A DNA stretch of 64,000 bases from Sphagnum compactum. Lineage: Eukaryota; Bryophyta; Sphagnopsida; Sphagnales. A program made the translations under genes and the position numbers. The notes below the pieces were generated by a model. The model was not told the origin of the DNA and did not search any database. It saw only the letters and a program-made list of their open reading frames with translations. Positions 53,475 through 63,932 of this stretch are shown here, piece after piece. The stretch spans positions 1,364,001 through 1,428,000 of the forward strand of contig OZ234504.1 of the NCBI GenBank assembly GCA_965153455.1. Reading direction: 5' to 3'. Position 1 is the stretch's first letter, and each line of letters begins with the position of its first letter.

Positions 53475-55150
53475 TCAATCTGGTTGAACGTGATAGATTT
53501 GAAGATCCCTACGAGACCTTTCCCACTGGTGCCCATCAGCATCCTGGCTGATGCACATTCGACTTCCCTCTTCAAAATCAAGGTTTCCCTTTCCATCAGC
53601 ATGCCCGATGAACTGGTATGGACCTTCCCAGCTCGCAGTCAAAGCTCTCTTTTTTCCCGGTTTCTTCATCTTCACCATTGTCTCCCCTGCAACCAGACCT
53701 TCAAACAGATGCTTACCTTTCCTGGTAGCATAGGTCTTCCTTTTGTGCTTGCTCCACATTGAGCAAGACGTTTTCGTGGATGCTTGCTATAAGCTCCACT
53801 TTCTGTAGAAATTGTGCTGCAGCAACTTCCACATCAACACTATCATCAGTCTTAGCAGTCAGAGCGTGCAGGTAATTATCTGCCCTAAGACGTGGTGTGC
53901 GATCAGTCAGAATCATGAAGGGCGAAAACCTAGTGCTAGCCTGGATCCCACATCTATACCCAAACAAGATCTTGACCAGATGCTCATCCCAATAATCCAC
54001 GTTTTCTGGTGTCGCAGCAAAAACAGTGATGCCATGTTTGATAGTTTTGATTAAGCGCTCCGCCATTCCATTGCATTGAGGCCACTGGGGTGTAGTGTGC
54101 TGATGTTGGATTCCGTAGTCCTTGCACATCACATCGAATTCTGCAGCCCATTCTCCACCATTGTCAGTAAGCACAAACTTGGGGACTCCATACCTGCAGA
54201 TTATATCATCTTCCAGGAACCTAGCACCATGATCAGCAACTGCCTTTGCCTCGCACCATTTAGAATAATGGTCGATGGCCACCAGAATGTACTTGTTTTC
54301 TGACTTGGTTTTAGGCAATGGTCCTGCAGTGTCCATAGCAACTCTATGAAACAGATCACAGATGGGTATGCTCTTCAGTTCTTCATCTTCAGAGCGGATG
54401 CTACCCGTGCTCCTCACCAGTTGGCACTGCTGGCACCTTCTAACTACCGTCCTGACATCTTCAGTCCGATTATGCCAGAAGTATCTTCGACAGATCTCAG
54501 CCAATGTCCTCTGTTCTCCAAAATGCCCCAGATCTTCATGCATTTGAATTACAAGTGGCATTCTTTCCTTTGGCTTGGGCACATATAGCCCCTTGAAGTA
54601 GAGCTTCTGCTCCTTCCAGCAATAATTGTTTGCTCTCTTTCTAGCCCTTTTTCTTTCCTCAAGATCCACAGTGTTTGGTAACTGATCTTCCTTCAGCATA
54701 CCCAAGCATGTGGTGTCCTGCCAGATGTCGATTTACTTGCATCCATGCCACATATTTCTCCCTCATCGGACTCTGTGAGGCTCGGCTCATGTTTCCCAAA
54801 CTCAGTGTGATCGCCAAACTCAGATAGTTTCTGAGCTGCCAATACCAACTCCAATTGCTGCCGCATATCATAGTACCTGGGCATCTTCCCTTTCAGTTCA
54901 TGTCACCGTCAGTAGCCTTCAAGCTCTGATCTTCTCCATTATCTGTTGCCCTTCCATCCTTCACGATTGAATCAGTCTCACCACCCTGGTTCATCTCACT
55001 GACAACATCAAGCATGAATAAGTGGTGGTCTTCTGCACCACACCGGTGGTTGATGCCAAAACAAAACTCGTGGTGTTCCATCAGCCTACTTGCATGTCTC
55101 TTGATACCCAACCAATCTGAAATCTTTCCATACTGAGCAGAGAACACCGT
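53475..55150 (-). pseudogene. Ty3/gypsy pol remnant: RNase H tail and integrase
   Basis: Minus strand, right to left. At 55147-54893 is a stretch resembling the end of retroelement RNase H (WLGIKRHASRL, FGINHRCGAEDHH). DIWQDTTCLGML near 54725 then leads into the integrase: HHCC zinc finger (H..GHFGEQRT, CQQC), the catalytic core with D in AMDTAGPLP, D in LTDNGGEW and E in NGMAERLIKTI (D,D35E), and a C-terminal region continuing in another frame to 53475 (SWEGPYQFIG, WERSRRDLQIYHV). Gag, protease and reverse transcriptase are absent. Frame changes near 54.88, 54.70 and 53.75 kb and a stop before DIWQD show decay. Integrase would insert the cDNA copy in an intact relative. Confidence 0.88.
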
Positions 55151-55185
55151 CCCCGCTGACTCAGTAACATCAGTCTACACTGCCC

Positions 55186-55316
55186 CCATGCACTCCCATG
55201 CAGCAGTACTGAAGAGATTTTTCGCCGCCAAGATCATGGCGGCTAATAAAACACAAATCAAGCCTCAAAACCCATTGTGTTCACACTGGGGTAGTGACCT
55301 ACTGTTTGGTCACATA
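55186..55316 (-). repeat. Direct repeat, candidate short LTR (5' copy)
   Basis: Second copy of the repeat at 53299-53431, with only a few differences (for example GCAGCAGTACTG for GCAGTAGTACTG). Similarity stops at GGTCACATA on one side and at CCCCATGCACTCC on the other. Confidence 0.65.
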
Positions 55317-58300
55317 AGGACTTCAACTCATTTTTTAATACTCTAGAACATGTTATGAACTTGAGCAGGGTTGTTTATTTTAACTTTATAATGGAGCACA
55401 TAACATTTTTTTTTTCAAGTGTATTATCATTGTACACAAGTGAGATTCCCTAATCGGATTTTTTTTATATGTAATATATAAGATCGAGTAGTTGAATGTA
55501 GTGTACAATTGATGTGTTAGGTCTCATTAAAGAATTGAAAAGGAGATTTCCCACACATGGATGGCATAGACATTATCTACTTGCAAATTTGGGTTGAGCC
55601 GCACATTTTTGGTGCATTTGAGTATTATAAAAGCCCATTATCACCTTGGGAAGAATGTTGGTTTGAACCACATGTCTTCAACTAGCCCATCCTTAATGAG
55701 GATTTGTTGGACTAATAATCCTTTTTCATCAAAATAACAATGTATGGGAATTAGTACTAATTATTTTGTTTTACTATGCCTTAAACACCTCTCTAGAACA
55801 TGGAGACCGGAACCATGCAAGGTGTGGCATGAACATTCTTAAAGTTCATAGGGTAATATTTAAGGTACTCATGAAAAAAAAGGTTGATGAGGAGGGCTTC
55901 CAAAGCCATAGAAGACTAGGCATCAAACCATATTTTTCTTTATTTGGAATATCAGCAAGTCAATAGAAATATCAATAAAGTGAGGGGAACAAAACATTAG
56001 TACCCTAAGTTTAGTCATTAAAGGGGTGAGATTTTTTTTTAAATGTTAAAAAATACATTGCTTTTAAACAAGAAGTGAAATTAGATTGCCATAAATTTTT
56101 GTGTAATATGAATTTCAGTTTTTTTTTTTTTTGGGGGGTATTGAGCATCATCAATATTTATGTGATTAGCATTGTCATACTTACTTTGAACCCCTTGCAT
56201 TAGATATTGTGATATTAAGTTTCATCGCTCATTCAATAAAATTTCTTCAGTTTGTAAATAACAAGGTTTGAGATAGAAATAGGGGGCATGCGGTGAAAAG
56301 AGGGCCCAAAAAAAGTCACTTTATTGATTATTCTAACAATTAACAATAATTTAATAATTATGCCCATTGTTATTTTTTCTAAAATGCACAAAAATTCGTT
56401 AGGTTTACATTTCTAACTATATCATATTTGATTTATGTCTACAAAAAAATAGTAACACATTAGAGGAACAAATTGAATTTTTTGGTAACACAAACACATG
56501 TATAAGGTAAGGCTTTAGGATGAGAACATTCCTTGAATAAGAGGTTTAGGATGAGGTAATAGTTCAGTTCAACCTTACATTATTGGAATGTCCACCACTC
56601 AAGGACCTTACCCATTGTAAAACATAAGATGAAATTATGATGAGTCTAAACGTGCATAGATCACATTCAAAAGGCCTTTTATGCTTACAAAAGGCCTATT
56701 GGTAGGTATAAGAAGCATCTTGTAAGCTTAATGTGCTTTGTTTTTTTCCTTATAAGGTGTCCTCCAAGTACACCAAGAATTATTTTTGAGTGCTTTACAT
56801 AGTCTTGGACCGAGAAGGATGGAGGGTTGATATTTGATGACCTATTAGATAGTACCCTATGAACTATGATTAAAATAAAGTAATCCATTCCAAACATTAA
56901 AAAGTATCCTTTGGCATGTAAAATGGATTAAAATAGGATTTGAATCATAACAAATGATTAAATATATTTCTATACTATGTATGTATCATTGTGCCATGGT
57001 ATGCTTAGTTAAATGTTTATAAAAGTTAAGATAATTGTGAAATGGAAATTTCAAAACTATTAACCTTGTTGAGTTTCAAATGTTTCGACAACCTCCATAC
57101 TTGAAATGGTTGAATACGATCCTAAAACTTAAAGAATGGGGTGCTTAATTTTCATCCATTCTAACAATGTAGGTAGTTCACAAATGCATGCAAAGATAGA
57201 AAAATTTAGAATTTGTTTTCCTCATACTTTTCTTGTTGATCTTTCAAGTTGTAAAGAAGGGTTTTGTCTTTCAATTTCATGAGGTAGGGATTGGCTAAGA
57301 CTTAGGAAAATCCAGCTGTAGGTCAAAGAGAAAATACGATCATTATTTTGGAAATCCCATTATGCACTAACAACTTGCACTTGAACATATAGTCTATATA
57401 TGGCAATTTCAACCTTTGTATCCTCAAAATGTGAAAAACTTAAACAATTTTCCCCGGAAAATCCTTTGAAGAAGTTGTAGACCTTTTTCTTCTGGCTCAA
57501 CAAGTGGAAATTCTCCACACCCTCCCCCCCCCCCCTTTGCAATTGTACAACTTAAAAATAATAATAATAATTTTATTTCAATATTTCTATATTATTATCT
57601 TTTTTTCGTTCCCAATCATTGCACTTTGAATATTATAGATGTTTCCTTGTTGTTCACACATGCAATATTAATTTGATTGACATATAAATTTTCCATCATG
57701 GACATGAAAATGACTTTTAAATTTTTGAATTAAGCTTGATGTTGTATGTATCCAACTAATTTGGATTTACAATGTATGAAATAATAAGAAAGGACCAATT
57801 CATTATACATAAATTTTAACATTTATGAACTTACTTGCAATATTATGGGTGGATTGGTAATTATCATTTTTACCATGTTTTGTGCTATGACATTTCAAAA
57901 ATTAAAAATATGTTGACAACCTGAGTTTTTTCTCCAATGCCAATAATACAGGTGAAATAATTTAAAAAAAATAAATGGTTAGTTCTTGTTGTCATTCAAA
58001 CAAGGCCATCAATTTTGTTTACTTTAATATTCATGGAATAAAAGTTCATCATTTCAAAATAATGCTTGACCAATCTTCATCCAAAACCTTCTCCATCCCC
58101 AAAAGTCACTCACCAATTTACCAACCTTGAGGATGATGGAAGTTGGAACCTTTATTTTCAAAAAAATATGATGAAACTTGGGTATTGGGAATTGAAGAAA
58201 ATAAAATTCACTCACCAAGTCGCAATCATGGAACAATTGTTCTAGTGCAAATATCATAAAGCTTGGGCATTGAGAAGTGAAAAACAACTACAAAAGTCAT

Positions 58301-59008
58301 GAAGTGTGAGTATGGGCATGCACCCTTAATAAGAGAGAACTACCTCATGAATATCACAATACAATCAAGAAATGCAACTATCAAGATTGTCTTCTTATGC
58401 TACAACAACCTTGTGTGAGGAAGGAGTTCGACAAATGGGAAATTATTTATTTATTATTTTCCCCTATAATGTTGGTCCCCTTACATTGCTTTCTTTCCTC
58501 TTGAACCATATTTCAACTTGTTAAATATTTGAAGAAATTTGGCAACTACAAGATAAATGCTAGTCAACAACGTGAGGACTTTGTTGTATTCCAACAATAC
58601 ATCATAAAAAAAAAGGGTGTGTCTCACACAGTGGCCTTGCCATTTACATTAAAAAGTATCTTGAGGCAAAAGAAAGAATTATGAAAACTCAATATTTCAT
58701 CATGCAACAATATAATCTTCAAAAAAATCTTCTTAAAAGAAACCAAAATCCTTCAAGATATTCTAATTCTATAACTAATCTGAAGTTTCAAGAAAAGCCA
58801 AAATATCATGTTTCAAAAAAAATCCTCATATAAAAATAGACCTATTGTTACCTAGGGGCCAAAATCCACTTGAACACATTTTGTCCCCACTACAATGTAT
58901 GTAGCTCTAACAACTTTTGTCCTCATGTAAATAATCATCCTCTTACAATAAGGTTTTATGGTCGTGTCACTCAAAAAAGGTATATTGTATATTCAAAGCT
59001 TTCACACC
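55317..59008. other. AT-rich intergenic DNA
   Basis: No gene recognised. A weak inverted repeat lies at 56505-56612, and a C-run at about 57527-57536. The open frames present are short and unremarkable. Confidence 0.6.
56505..56612. repeat. Imperfect inverted repeat
   Basis: GGTAAGGCTTTAGGATGAGAACATTCC faces GGAATGTCCACCACTCAAGGACCTTACC. The ends and the ATTCCAATA phrase resemble the hairpin at 9841-9957, so the two may be distant members of one foldback family. Confidence 0.4.
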
Positions 59009-59013
59009 CTGTG

Positions 59014-59245
59014 TCCCAATATAATTAATTTATAGTCAGGACTAGTGGGTACCCGTGAGCCCCAATGTAATTAATTTATAGTCAGGACTAGTGGGTACCC
59101 GTGAGCCCCAATGTAATTAATTTATAGTCAGGACTAGTGGGTACCCGTGAGCCCCAATGTAATTAATTTATAGTCAGGACTAGTGGGTACCCGTGAGCCC
59201 CAATGTAACTAATTTATAGTCAGGACTAGTGGGTACCCGTGAGCT
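59014..59245. repeat. 46-bp tandem array containing a Helitron-like 3' end
   Basis: ACTAGTGGGTACCCGTGA starts at 59041, 59087, 59133, 59179 and 59225, exactly 46 bases apart. The units are almost identical and also carry AATTAATTTATAGTCAGG. The last unit runs directly into the 59225 element copy. Confidence 0.95.
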
Positions 59246-59769
59246 TCGGGTGAAGTCCCCCAAAAGTGAGTGGGGGGGGGGGGGAGAGCAAAAAAAGACA
59301 AAATTATCAAATATATTTGGTTGGTTTTGAGTGTGTAGTCAAAGATATAGAAGCATGATTACAGTTGTTTACTTCATACCCGGCTTTATAGCCAGTTTTG
59401 GCACAATCTTCTTGAGGAAGGTCGCCACATTTTTTTATGGAAGATCCCCACTGTGGCTACAAACAAAAAATCTTAGAAAAATAAAATTAAAAACAACACT
59501 GCTAGGGACCCTCCTGGCAACTACCTCCTTACTATGAGATAAATTGCCACATGATTGTCTCCTCCATTCCATGGATGGATGACGGGACCCCCAACCCCAA
59601 TAGAAAAAAGAAAAAATTTCTCCCTTTCCCCCTCTCCCCAAAACCCGAAAAAGGAAAAAATTGGCACTGATTGCATACCGAGCCTTCCTCAGTGCCTGCC
59701 TGAAATTTTTATTATGGGCCAATTATATATAGTAAAGGACGTCGTGAAGCTTCCCCTTAATCCCTCTCG

Positions 59770-60186
59770 TCATCCGTCTCGTCATCCAACCGGATGAACA
59801 TTTCATCCATCCCTTCATCCATCTATTTAAGTCGGACGAACATTTCATGCATCTCGTCATCCGTCTATTTAAGCCGGACGAACATTTCATGCATCCTGTC
59901 ATCCGTCTATTGAAGCCGGACGAACATTTCATGCATCTTGTCATCCGTCTATTTAAGCCGGATGGACATTTCATGCATCCCGTCATCCGTCTATTGAAGC
60001 CGGATGGACATTTCATGCATCTCGTCATCCGTCTATTTAAGTCGGACGAACATTTCATGCATCCCGTCGTCCGTCTATTTAAGCCGGACGGACATTTCAT
60101 GCATCCCATCGTTCGTCTATTTAAGCCGAACGAACATTTCATGCATCCTGTCGTCCGTCTATTTAAGCCGGACGGACATTTCATGC
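59770..60186. repeat. 42-bp minisatellite, 10 copies
   Basis: ACATTTCAT recurs ten times from 59798 to 60176, exactly every 42 bases, with CATCCGTCTATTTAAGCCGG between. Units vary by substitution only. Because 42 is a multiple of three, long frames stay open on both strands (14-residue repeats such as CMKCSSGLNRRMTR on the minus strand), but these are by-products rather than proven proteins. Confidence 0.95.
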
Positions 60187-60355
60187 TTGAAGAGACCCAA
60201 GCAACTCAACATCAAAGTGCAGAGTTATGCATAAGGTATGAACAAAAGCCCAGTCCTTACAATTTGCACACCACAACAAAAAAACTGGGAGGTGGGTTGC
60301 GGGTGGGAGGGAGTTGAAGAGGTCATGGAGAAGAGGCCACCAGGTTCTTCTGTAC

Positions 60356-60448
60356 CTCACATGGTCCAACAAGCCACTGGAAGAATGGCACTGTAATAGC
60401 TGCATTGACTTCTGCAGACCACTTTGTCGGAGGAAACAACTTGCGAAA
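60356..60448 (-). pseudogene. Isolated D27-like (DUF4033) exon
   Basis: A 93-nt exon on the minus strand with a good acceptor (ATGCAG) and donor (GAG|GTACAG) encodes 31 residues: FRKLFPPTKWSAEVNA, followed by AITVPFFQWLVGPCE. This matches my memory of the DWARF27/DUF4033 family (a FPPTKW-AE-NA block, then WLVGPCE just before the Cys-rich HIKKCRYLE block). D27 proteins are plastid iron-containing carotene isomerases; the best-known one starts strigolactone synthesis. No neighbouring D27 exons were found within about 400 bases either side, so it looks like a single-exon fragment carried inside the extra segment of Helitron-like copy A. Confidence 0.65.
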
Positions 60449-60554
60449 CTGCATAAAAAAAAAAAGAAGTCTGTCAGTCCATCACCAAAAAACACAAGCC
60501 AGAGGCAAAAGCTTCTCTGTGCAAATGCAACACCAACTTTCTTATGTCACTTGG

Positions 60555-60582
60555 ATATATATATATATATATATATATATAT
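60555..60582. repeat. (AT)n microsatellite
   Basis: About 14 AT dinucleotides, between the D27-like exon and the right part of copy A. Confidence 0.95.
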
Positions 60583-61052
60583 GGTCAAATATTGGGCAGG
60601 GATTTGGTGCGGGATAAAATGAGCTGCCCAACAAGGGATCAGACTATCACCCAGCACTAAAAACCTGCTTGTGAAGGACCCAGTATTCTTTCCTGCAAAA
60701 AGAAGAGTCTTCGATTTGAGCTTTTCATCTGCAGAGTGAGTGAGCTCTAGAGCTTTCAATTTCTTGCACTGTGCACTACAAGTCTTCATACATACATTCT
60801 TCACATTCCTGCTTTTGCTAGTACCCCTTCATAACAGGATGGATACCTATTGTGCTATAAATAGGGCAGAATGGGCAATTCCCTGAAACAGTGGAGTTTT
60901 GCAATTTAAGAAGGGCCCGCGCCCTCCCCCCCTCTTTGCCTTGGATGGATGGAGGGACGGATGGATGACAGGATGGACGACGGGACGGATGGATGATAGG
61001 ATGGACGACCGCCAACCACAACAAGACAAAACCTAAAATATTATATAAGTAG

Positions 61053-61580
61053 ACTAGTGGGTACCCGTGACCTTCGGACACTGTGAAGTCCCCCAAAAGT
61101 GAGTGGGGGTGGGGGGGAGAGGCAAAAAGAGACAAAATTATCAAATATATTTGGTTGGTTTTGAGTGTGTAGTCAAAGATATGGAAGCATGATTAGAGTT
61201 GTTTACTTCATATCGGGCTTTATAGCCAGTTTTGGCACAATCTTCTTGAGGAAGGTCGCCACATTTTTCTATGGAAGATCCCCACTGTGGCTACAAACAA
61301 AAAATCTTAAAAAAATAAAACCCAAAAAAGGAAAAAATTGGCTGCACTGATTGTATACCGAGCCTTCCTCAGTGCCTGCCTGAAATTTTTATTATGGGCC
61401 AATACCCTTTCATAACAGGATGGATACCTATTGTGCTATAAATAGCGCAGAATGGGCAATTCCCTGAAACAGTGGAGTTTTGCAATTTAAGAAGGGCCCG
61501 CGCCCTCCCCACCCCCTCTTTGCCTCGGATGGATGGAGGGACGGATGGATGACGGGATGGACGATCGGACACTGTGAAGT
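61053..61580 (-). mobile_element. Helitron-like element, copy B 3' part (minus strand)
   Basis: The 3' terminus lies at CTAG 61054-61057 followed by T on the minus strand, preceded by GAAGGTCACGGGTACCCA. Here the hairpin is weakened by substitutions. The element shares about 500 bases with copy A and abuts it head-to-tail. It may extend rightward through the 62.1-62.9 kb coding relics; its 5' end was not found. Confidence 0.5.
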
Positions 61581-62133
61581 CCCTGGGTTTCTTTAAACCG
61601 AGAGAGACACACACAAAGGTGCAAAACAACTAATTTTATTTTTATTTTATTTATTTTTTGTGGCGAAAATCCGTTGAAAAGTCCCCCAAAAACTAAATCG
61701 CCACATTTCCAGGAGGGTGAAAAAAAAGAGTTTTGAAATCGGCACATTTTGAGGAGAAAAAAAACAGGTTTTGAAATTGCCAAGATTTGTGGAGGATTTG
61801 GGCAGATTCCAAGCTTTCTTATTTTGAAACGCGTTTATGAAGGGCGTGCTAACCCTAACCCCCTTAAGTTTGGTGGGGAGATAATGTTTTGCATCTTGGG
61901 GGGGGTGGGCCGGGTGAGCCGGGTGGAGTCGTGTCCAATGCCCACATGTTCTAAAAACAGTTTAAATTGATGACCCAATGCACATCATAGCCAGTCAAGT
62001 TGGGATGCACTTACAAAAGCAAAGTCAAAAATGACCATTGACGTATGCAAACCTTGACTTTATACACGGCTTTTATCTCGACCATTACTGAGTAAAATAG
62101 TAAAGAATAATTTTGAACCTACTCCATAATCCA

Positions 62134-62720
62134 TTATAATCCAGTGCTAAACTGCGCTAACAGGATCACATGAACATGTGGATAAACTGCTGCCACAGCC
62201 ATGAGTTGTCGTCCTCTTCGACGCTGGCCCCGGTGAGCCTGAGGATCTGCGTTATGCATTTCCTGTTGCCTATCAGAATGCAAAAGTGTCCAGGCGTTAA
62301 CACACACAACATTTTCCAAAACAATTTGCGCATCGTTGCGCGTAGTTTTCTGAACTACCCGCCAGCTCGCATTCGTTGCATTCTGCGCATCGTTGCGCGC
62401 AGTTCTCTGAACTGCCCGTCGGTTGGCATCCGCCGTAATCTGGGCATCGCTGCACGCAGCTCTCTTAGCTACTCGCCAGCTGGCATCCGCTGCAATCTGC
62501 GCATCGCTACGCATAGCTCTCTGAGTTGCCCGCCGGCTGGCATCCGCAGCAATTTGCGCATCACTACGCATAGCTCTGTGAGTTGCCCGCCGGCTGGCAT
62601 CTGCCGCACGTTGCTCCTCAGATCGAGCAGCGTGCCTCTCCTCTCCTGAGCAAGACGATTCCGGCGGATGCGCGGGTCCTCCAAAAGGGCCTCCTTTTCT
62701 TCTTCGTTCATTGGTTTAAT
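62134..62720 (-). pseudogene. Broken frame with 19-residue repeats, Helitron helicase N-terminal-like
   Basis: Minus strand. An opening of about 25 residues (MNEEEKEALLEDPRIRRNRLAQ, start near 62712) must shift frame near 62640 to continue as AARSEEQRAADASRRATHRA and then five 19-residue (57-bp) repeats of the form MRSDAQIAADASRRATQRA, which grow more divergent down to 62300. The rest of the frame is unremarkable. Arg/Ala-rich tandem repeats of this kind occur at the N terminus of many Helitron and PIF1-like helicase proteins. No Rep or helicase motif is visible here, so the link is by resemblance and by its place next to Helitron-like ends of the same strand. Confidence 0.45.
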
Positions 62721-62777
62721 GAGAGTTGTTGTGTTGAAGGGGGGGAGATAGGTGAAGAGGTCTCTTGAAAGCAAAGT

Positions 62778-62855
62778 TGGTTGCAATGAGCTCACATTGC
62801 GTCCCCTTTCCAGATGCCGGAACTCCAGAAATCATAATCCTCAGGGCCTCCATTC
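62778..62855 (-). pseudogene. Adenylate kinase P-loop exon fragment
   Basis: Minus strand, after an acceptor-like CGGCAG: MEALRIMISGVPASGKGTQCEL, then IATNF. GVPASGKGTQCELI is the nucleotide-binding P-loop (G-x-P-x-SGKGTQ) of adenylate kinases, and the R-I-M-I-S-G opening resembles plastid-type members. Homology stops after NF and there is no GT donor; the sequence runs on into the 19-residue-repeat frame. The catalytic core (LID domain, second half) is absent. It is probably a captured or broken exon, not a working kinase, which would interconvert ATP + AMP and 2 ADP. Confidence 0.65.
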
Positions 62856-63542
62856 CTGCCGAGGCCTAAACTAATTTCGCCAGAGGAAAAAAAAAGAAAA
62901 ACCAATAAGTCGAAATATTATGATGTTGCAGCAGTAGTAGCGCTTTGAAATTCTGCCTGGACAACAAAAAAAAAACAGTGTCAAAACTGGCTAAATTTAC
63001 AGCAATATTCCTTCCATCAGAAATGCTTTCCAATTTGCAATTTAGGAAATTTCTTCAATGCACCAAAATTTCTAAAGCATGAGAACATTTTCAGAATGCC
63101 CCAAAAATTTGGGCATAAATGAAAACTATCTTCAACATTTATAAGGTGCCGATTATTATTGAGCAAAATGAGAATTCCCAAAATGCCAATAAATTTCAAG
63201 CATCCAGTGCCCAATATATTTTGGGCAGAAATGATAAAAATCAGCATTTATAACTTTCCAAAGCAAGTTAAAATTTCCAAAATTGCCTGAAATTTTTTCA
63301 AGCATCTTAGAAAAAAAATCTCATGAATATTTCCGAGCATAGGATTTGTTGATTTCCCAAATTCTTCAGCAAAAATGAAAAAGAATCAACCTATATAATC
63401 TACCCAAAATATATTGGGCAGACAAAAGATTCTCAAAACCAATTTCGCCAGAGGAAAAAAAACTTTGAAATTTTGTTAACAAAAAATTTGAATTGAAATT
63501 TTCTTTAAATTTAAAAAAAAAAGTGATTATGAAATGACCCAC

Positions 63543-63707
63543 CTTTGTGATGAAGTTGTTTGGAAACACTGGAAAATCCTCACACTGAAATCCTGACAAA
63601 AGCCTCAAAACTTCAAACCTTTCATAAAGTACACGCAAAGCATGTTGAGAATGAATTTCCAAGTTCTCTAATGGCATCTTCCAGGAATTCCAAGCAAGAA
63701 TTGCCTT
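63543..63707 (-). pseudogene. Candidate coding exon, unknown family
   Basis: A 165-nt open stretch on the minus strand lies between a strong acceptor (TTGCTATTTTGTTTCTAG) and a donor (AAG|GTGGGT), 55 codons in phase 0. It reads KAILAWNSWKMPLENLEIHS, then QHALRVLYERFEVLRLLSGF and QCEDFPVFPNNFITK. The composition is protein-like and unlike its AT-rich surroundings. Family not recognised. It may belong to a gene outside the window or be another captured fragment; listing it as a pseudogene is provisional. Confidence 0.45.
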
Positions 63708-63932
63708 CTAGAAACAAAATAGCAAGCCTATTGTCCACATCCGGAATGTCCATACCGGCAGACTCGGATCATCCGTATTGGGAACCGTTCGTCTCACTTG
63801 TTCCACTGGCGACTCGTCCCACCATGTTCCAATGCTTTCAGTCCCTCCAGTCCCTCCCCCGGACTGCACAAAACCAAAACCCACATCAATCCATCTTCTT
63901 CTTCTTCCTAGCATCCCCCACTTTCCACAACA

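Larger units (their letters stand above)
53299..55316 (-). mobile_element. Deleted Ty3/gypsy retroelement bounded by ~131-bp direct repeats
   Basis: Two direct repeats of about 131 bp bound a 1.75-kb interior holding only the RNase H tail and integrase on the minus strand. Their placement suggests short LTRs. Flanking 5-base sequences (TGGGG and CCTTA on the minus strand) do not match, so a target-site duplication is not evident, and no clear tRNA primer site was found beside the upstream copy. An internal deletion joining the LTR directly to the RNase H end is the simplest reading. Confidence 0.6.
59225..61050 (-). mobile_element. Helitron-like element, copy A (minus strand)
   Basis: Read on the minus strand, this copy ends ACCCGAAGCTCACGGGT then ACCCACTAG, followed by T. 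That is a 5-bp-stem hairpin just before CTAG-T, matching the Helitron 3' terminus rule (hairpin then CTRR, insertion before T). Its sequence at 59225-59490, 59643-59722 and 60826-60975 is repeated, in the same order, in copy B immediately to the right. Copy A additionally carries about 150 bases (59491-59642) and about 1.1 kb (59723-60825) not present in B; the latter holds the 42-bp minisatellite and the D27-like exon. No replicase was seen in this copy. Confidence 0.5.

Noticed and set aside
59014-60186. Regularly spaced repeats resembling a CRISPR array
   Set aside because: Units are contiguous tandem copies with no unique spacers, in a plant nuclear context.
59723-60317. Two ~150-codon frames (one per strand) as repeat-protein genes
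   Set aside because: Openness follows from the 42-bp unit being divisible by three; no start context, domain or splice support favours either strand.
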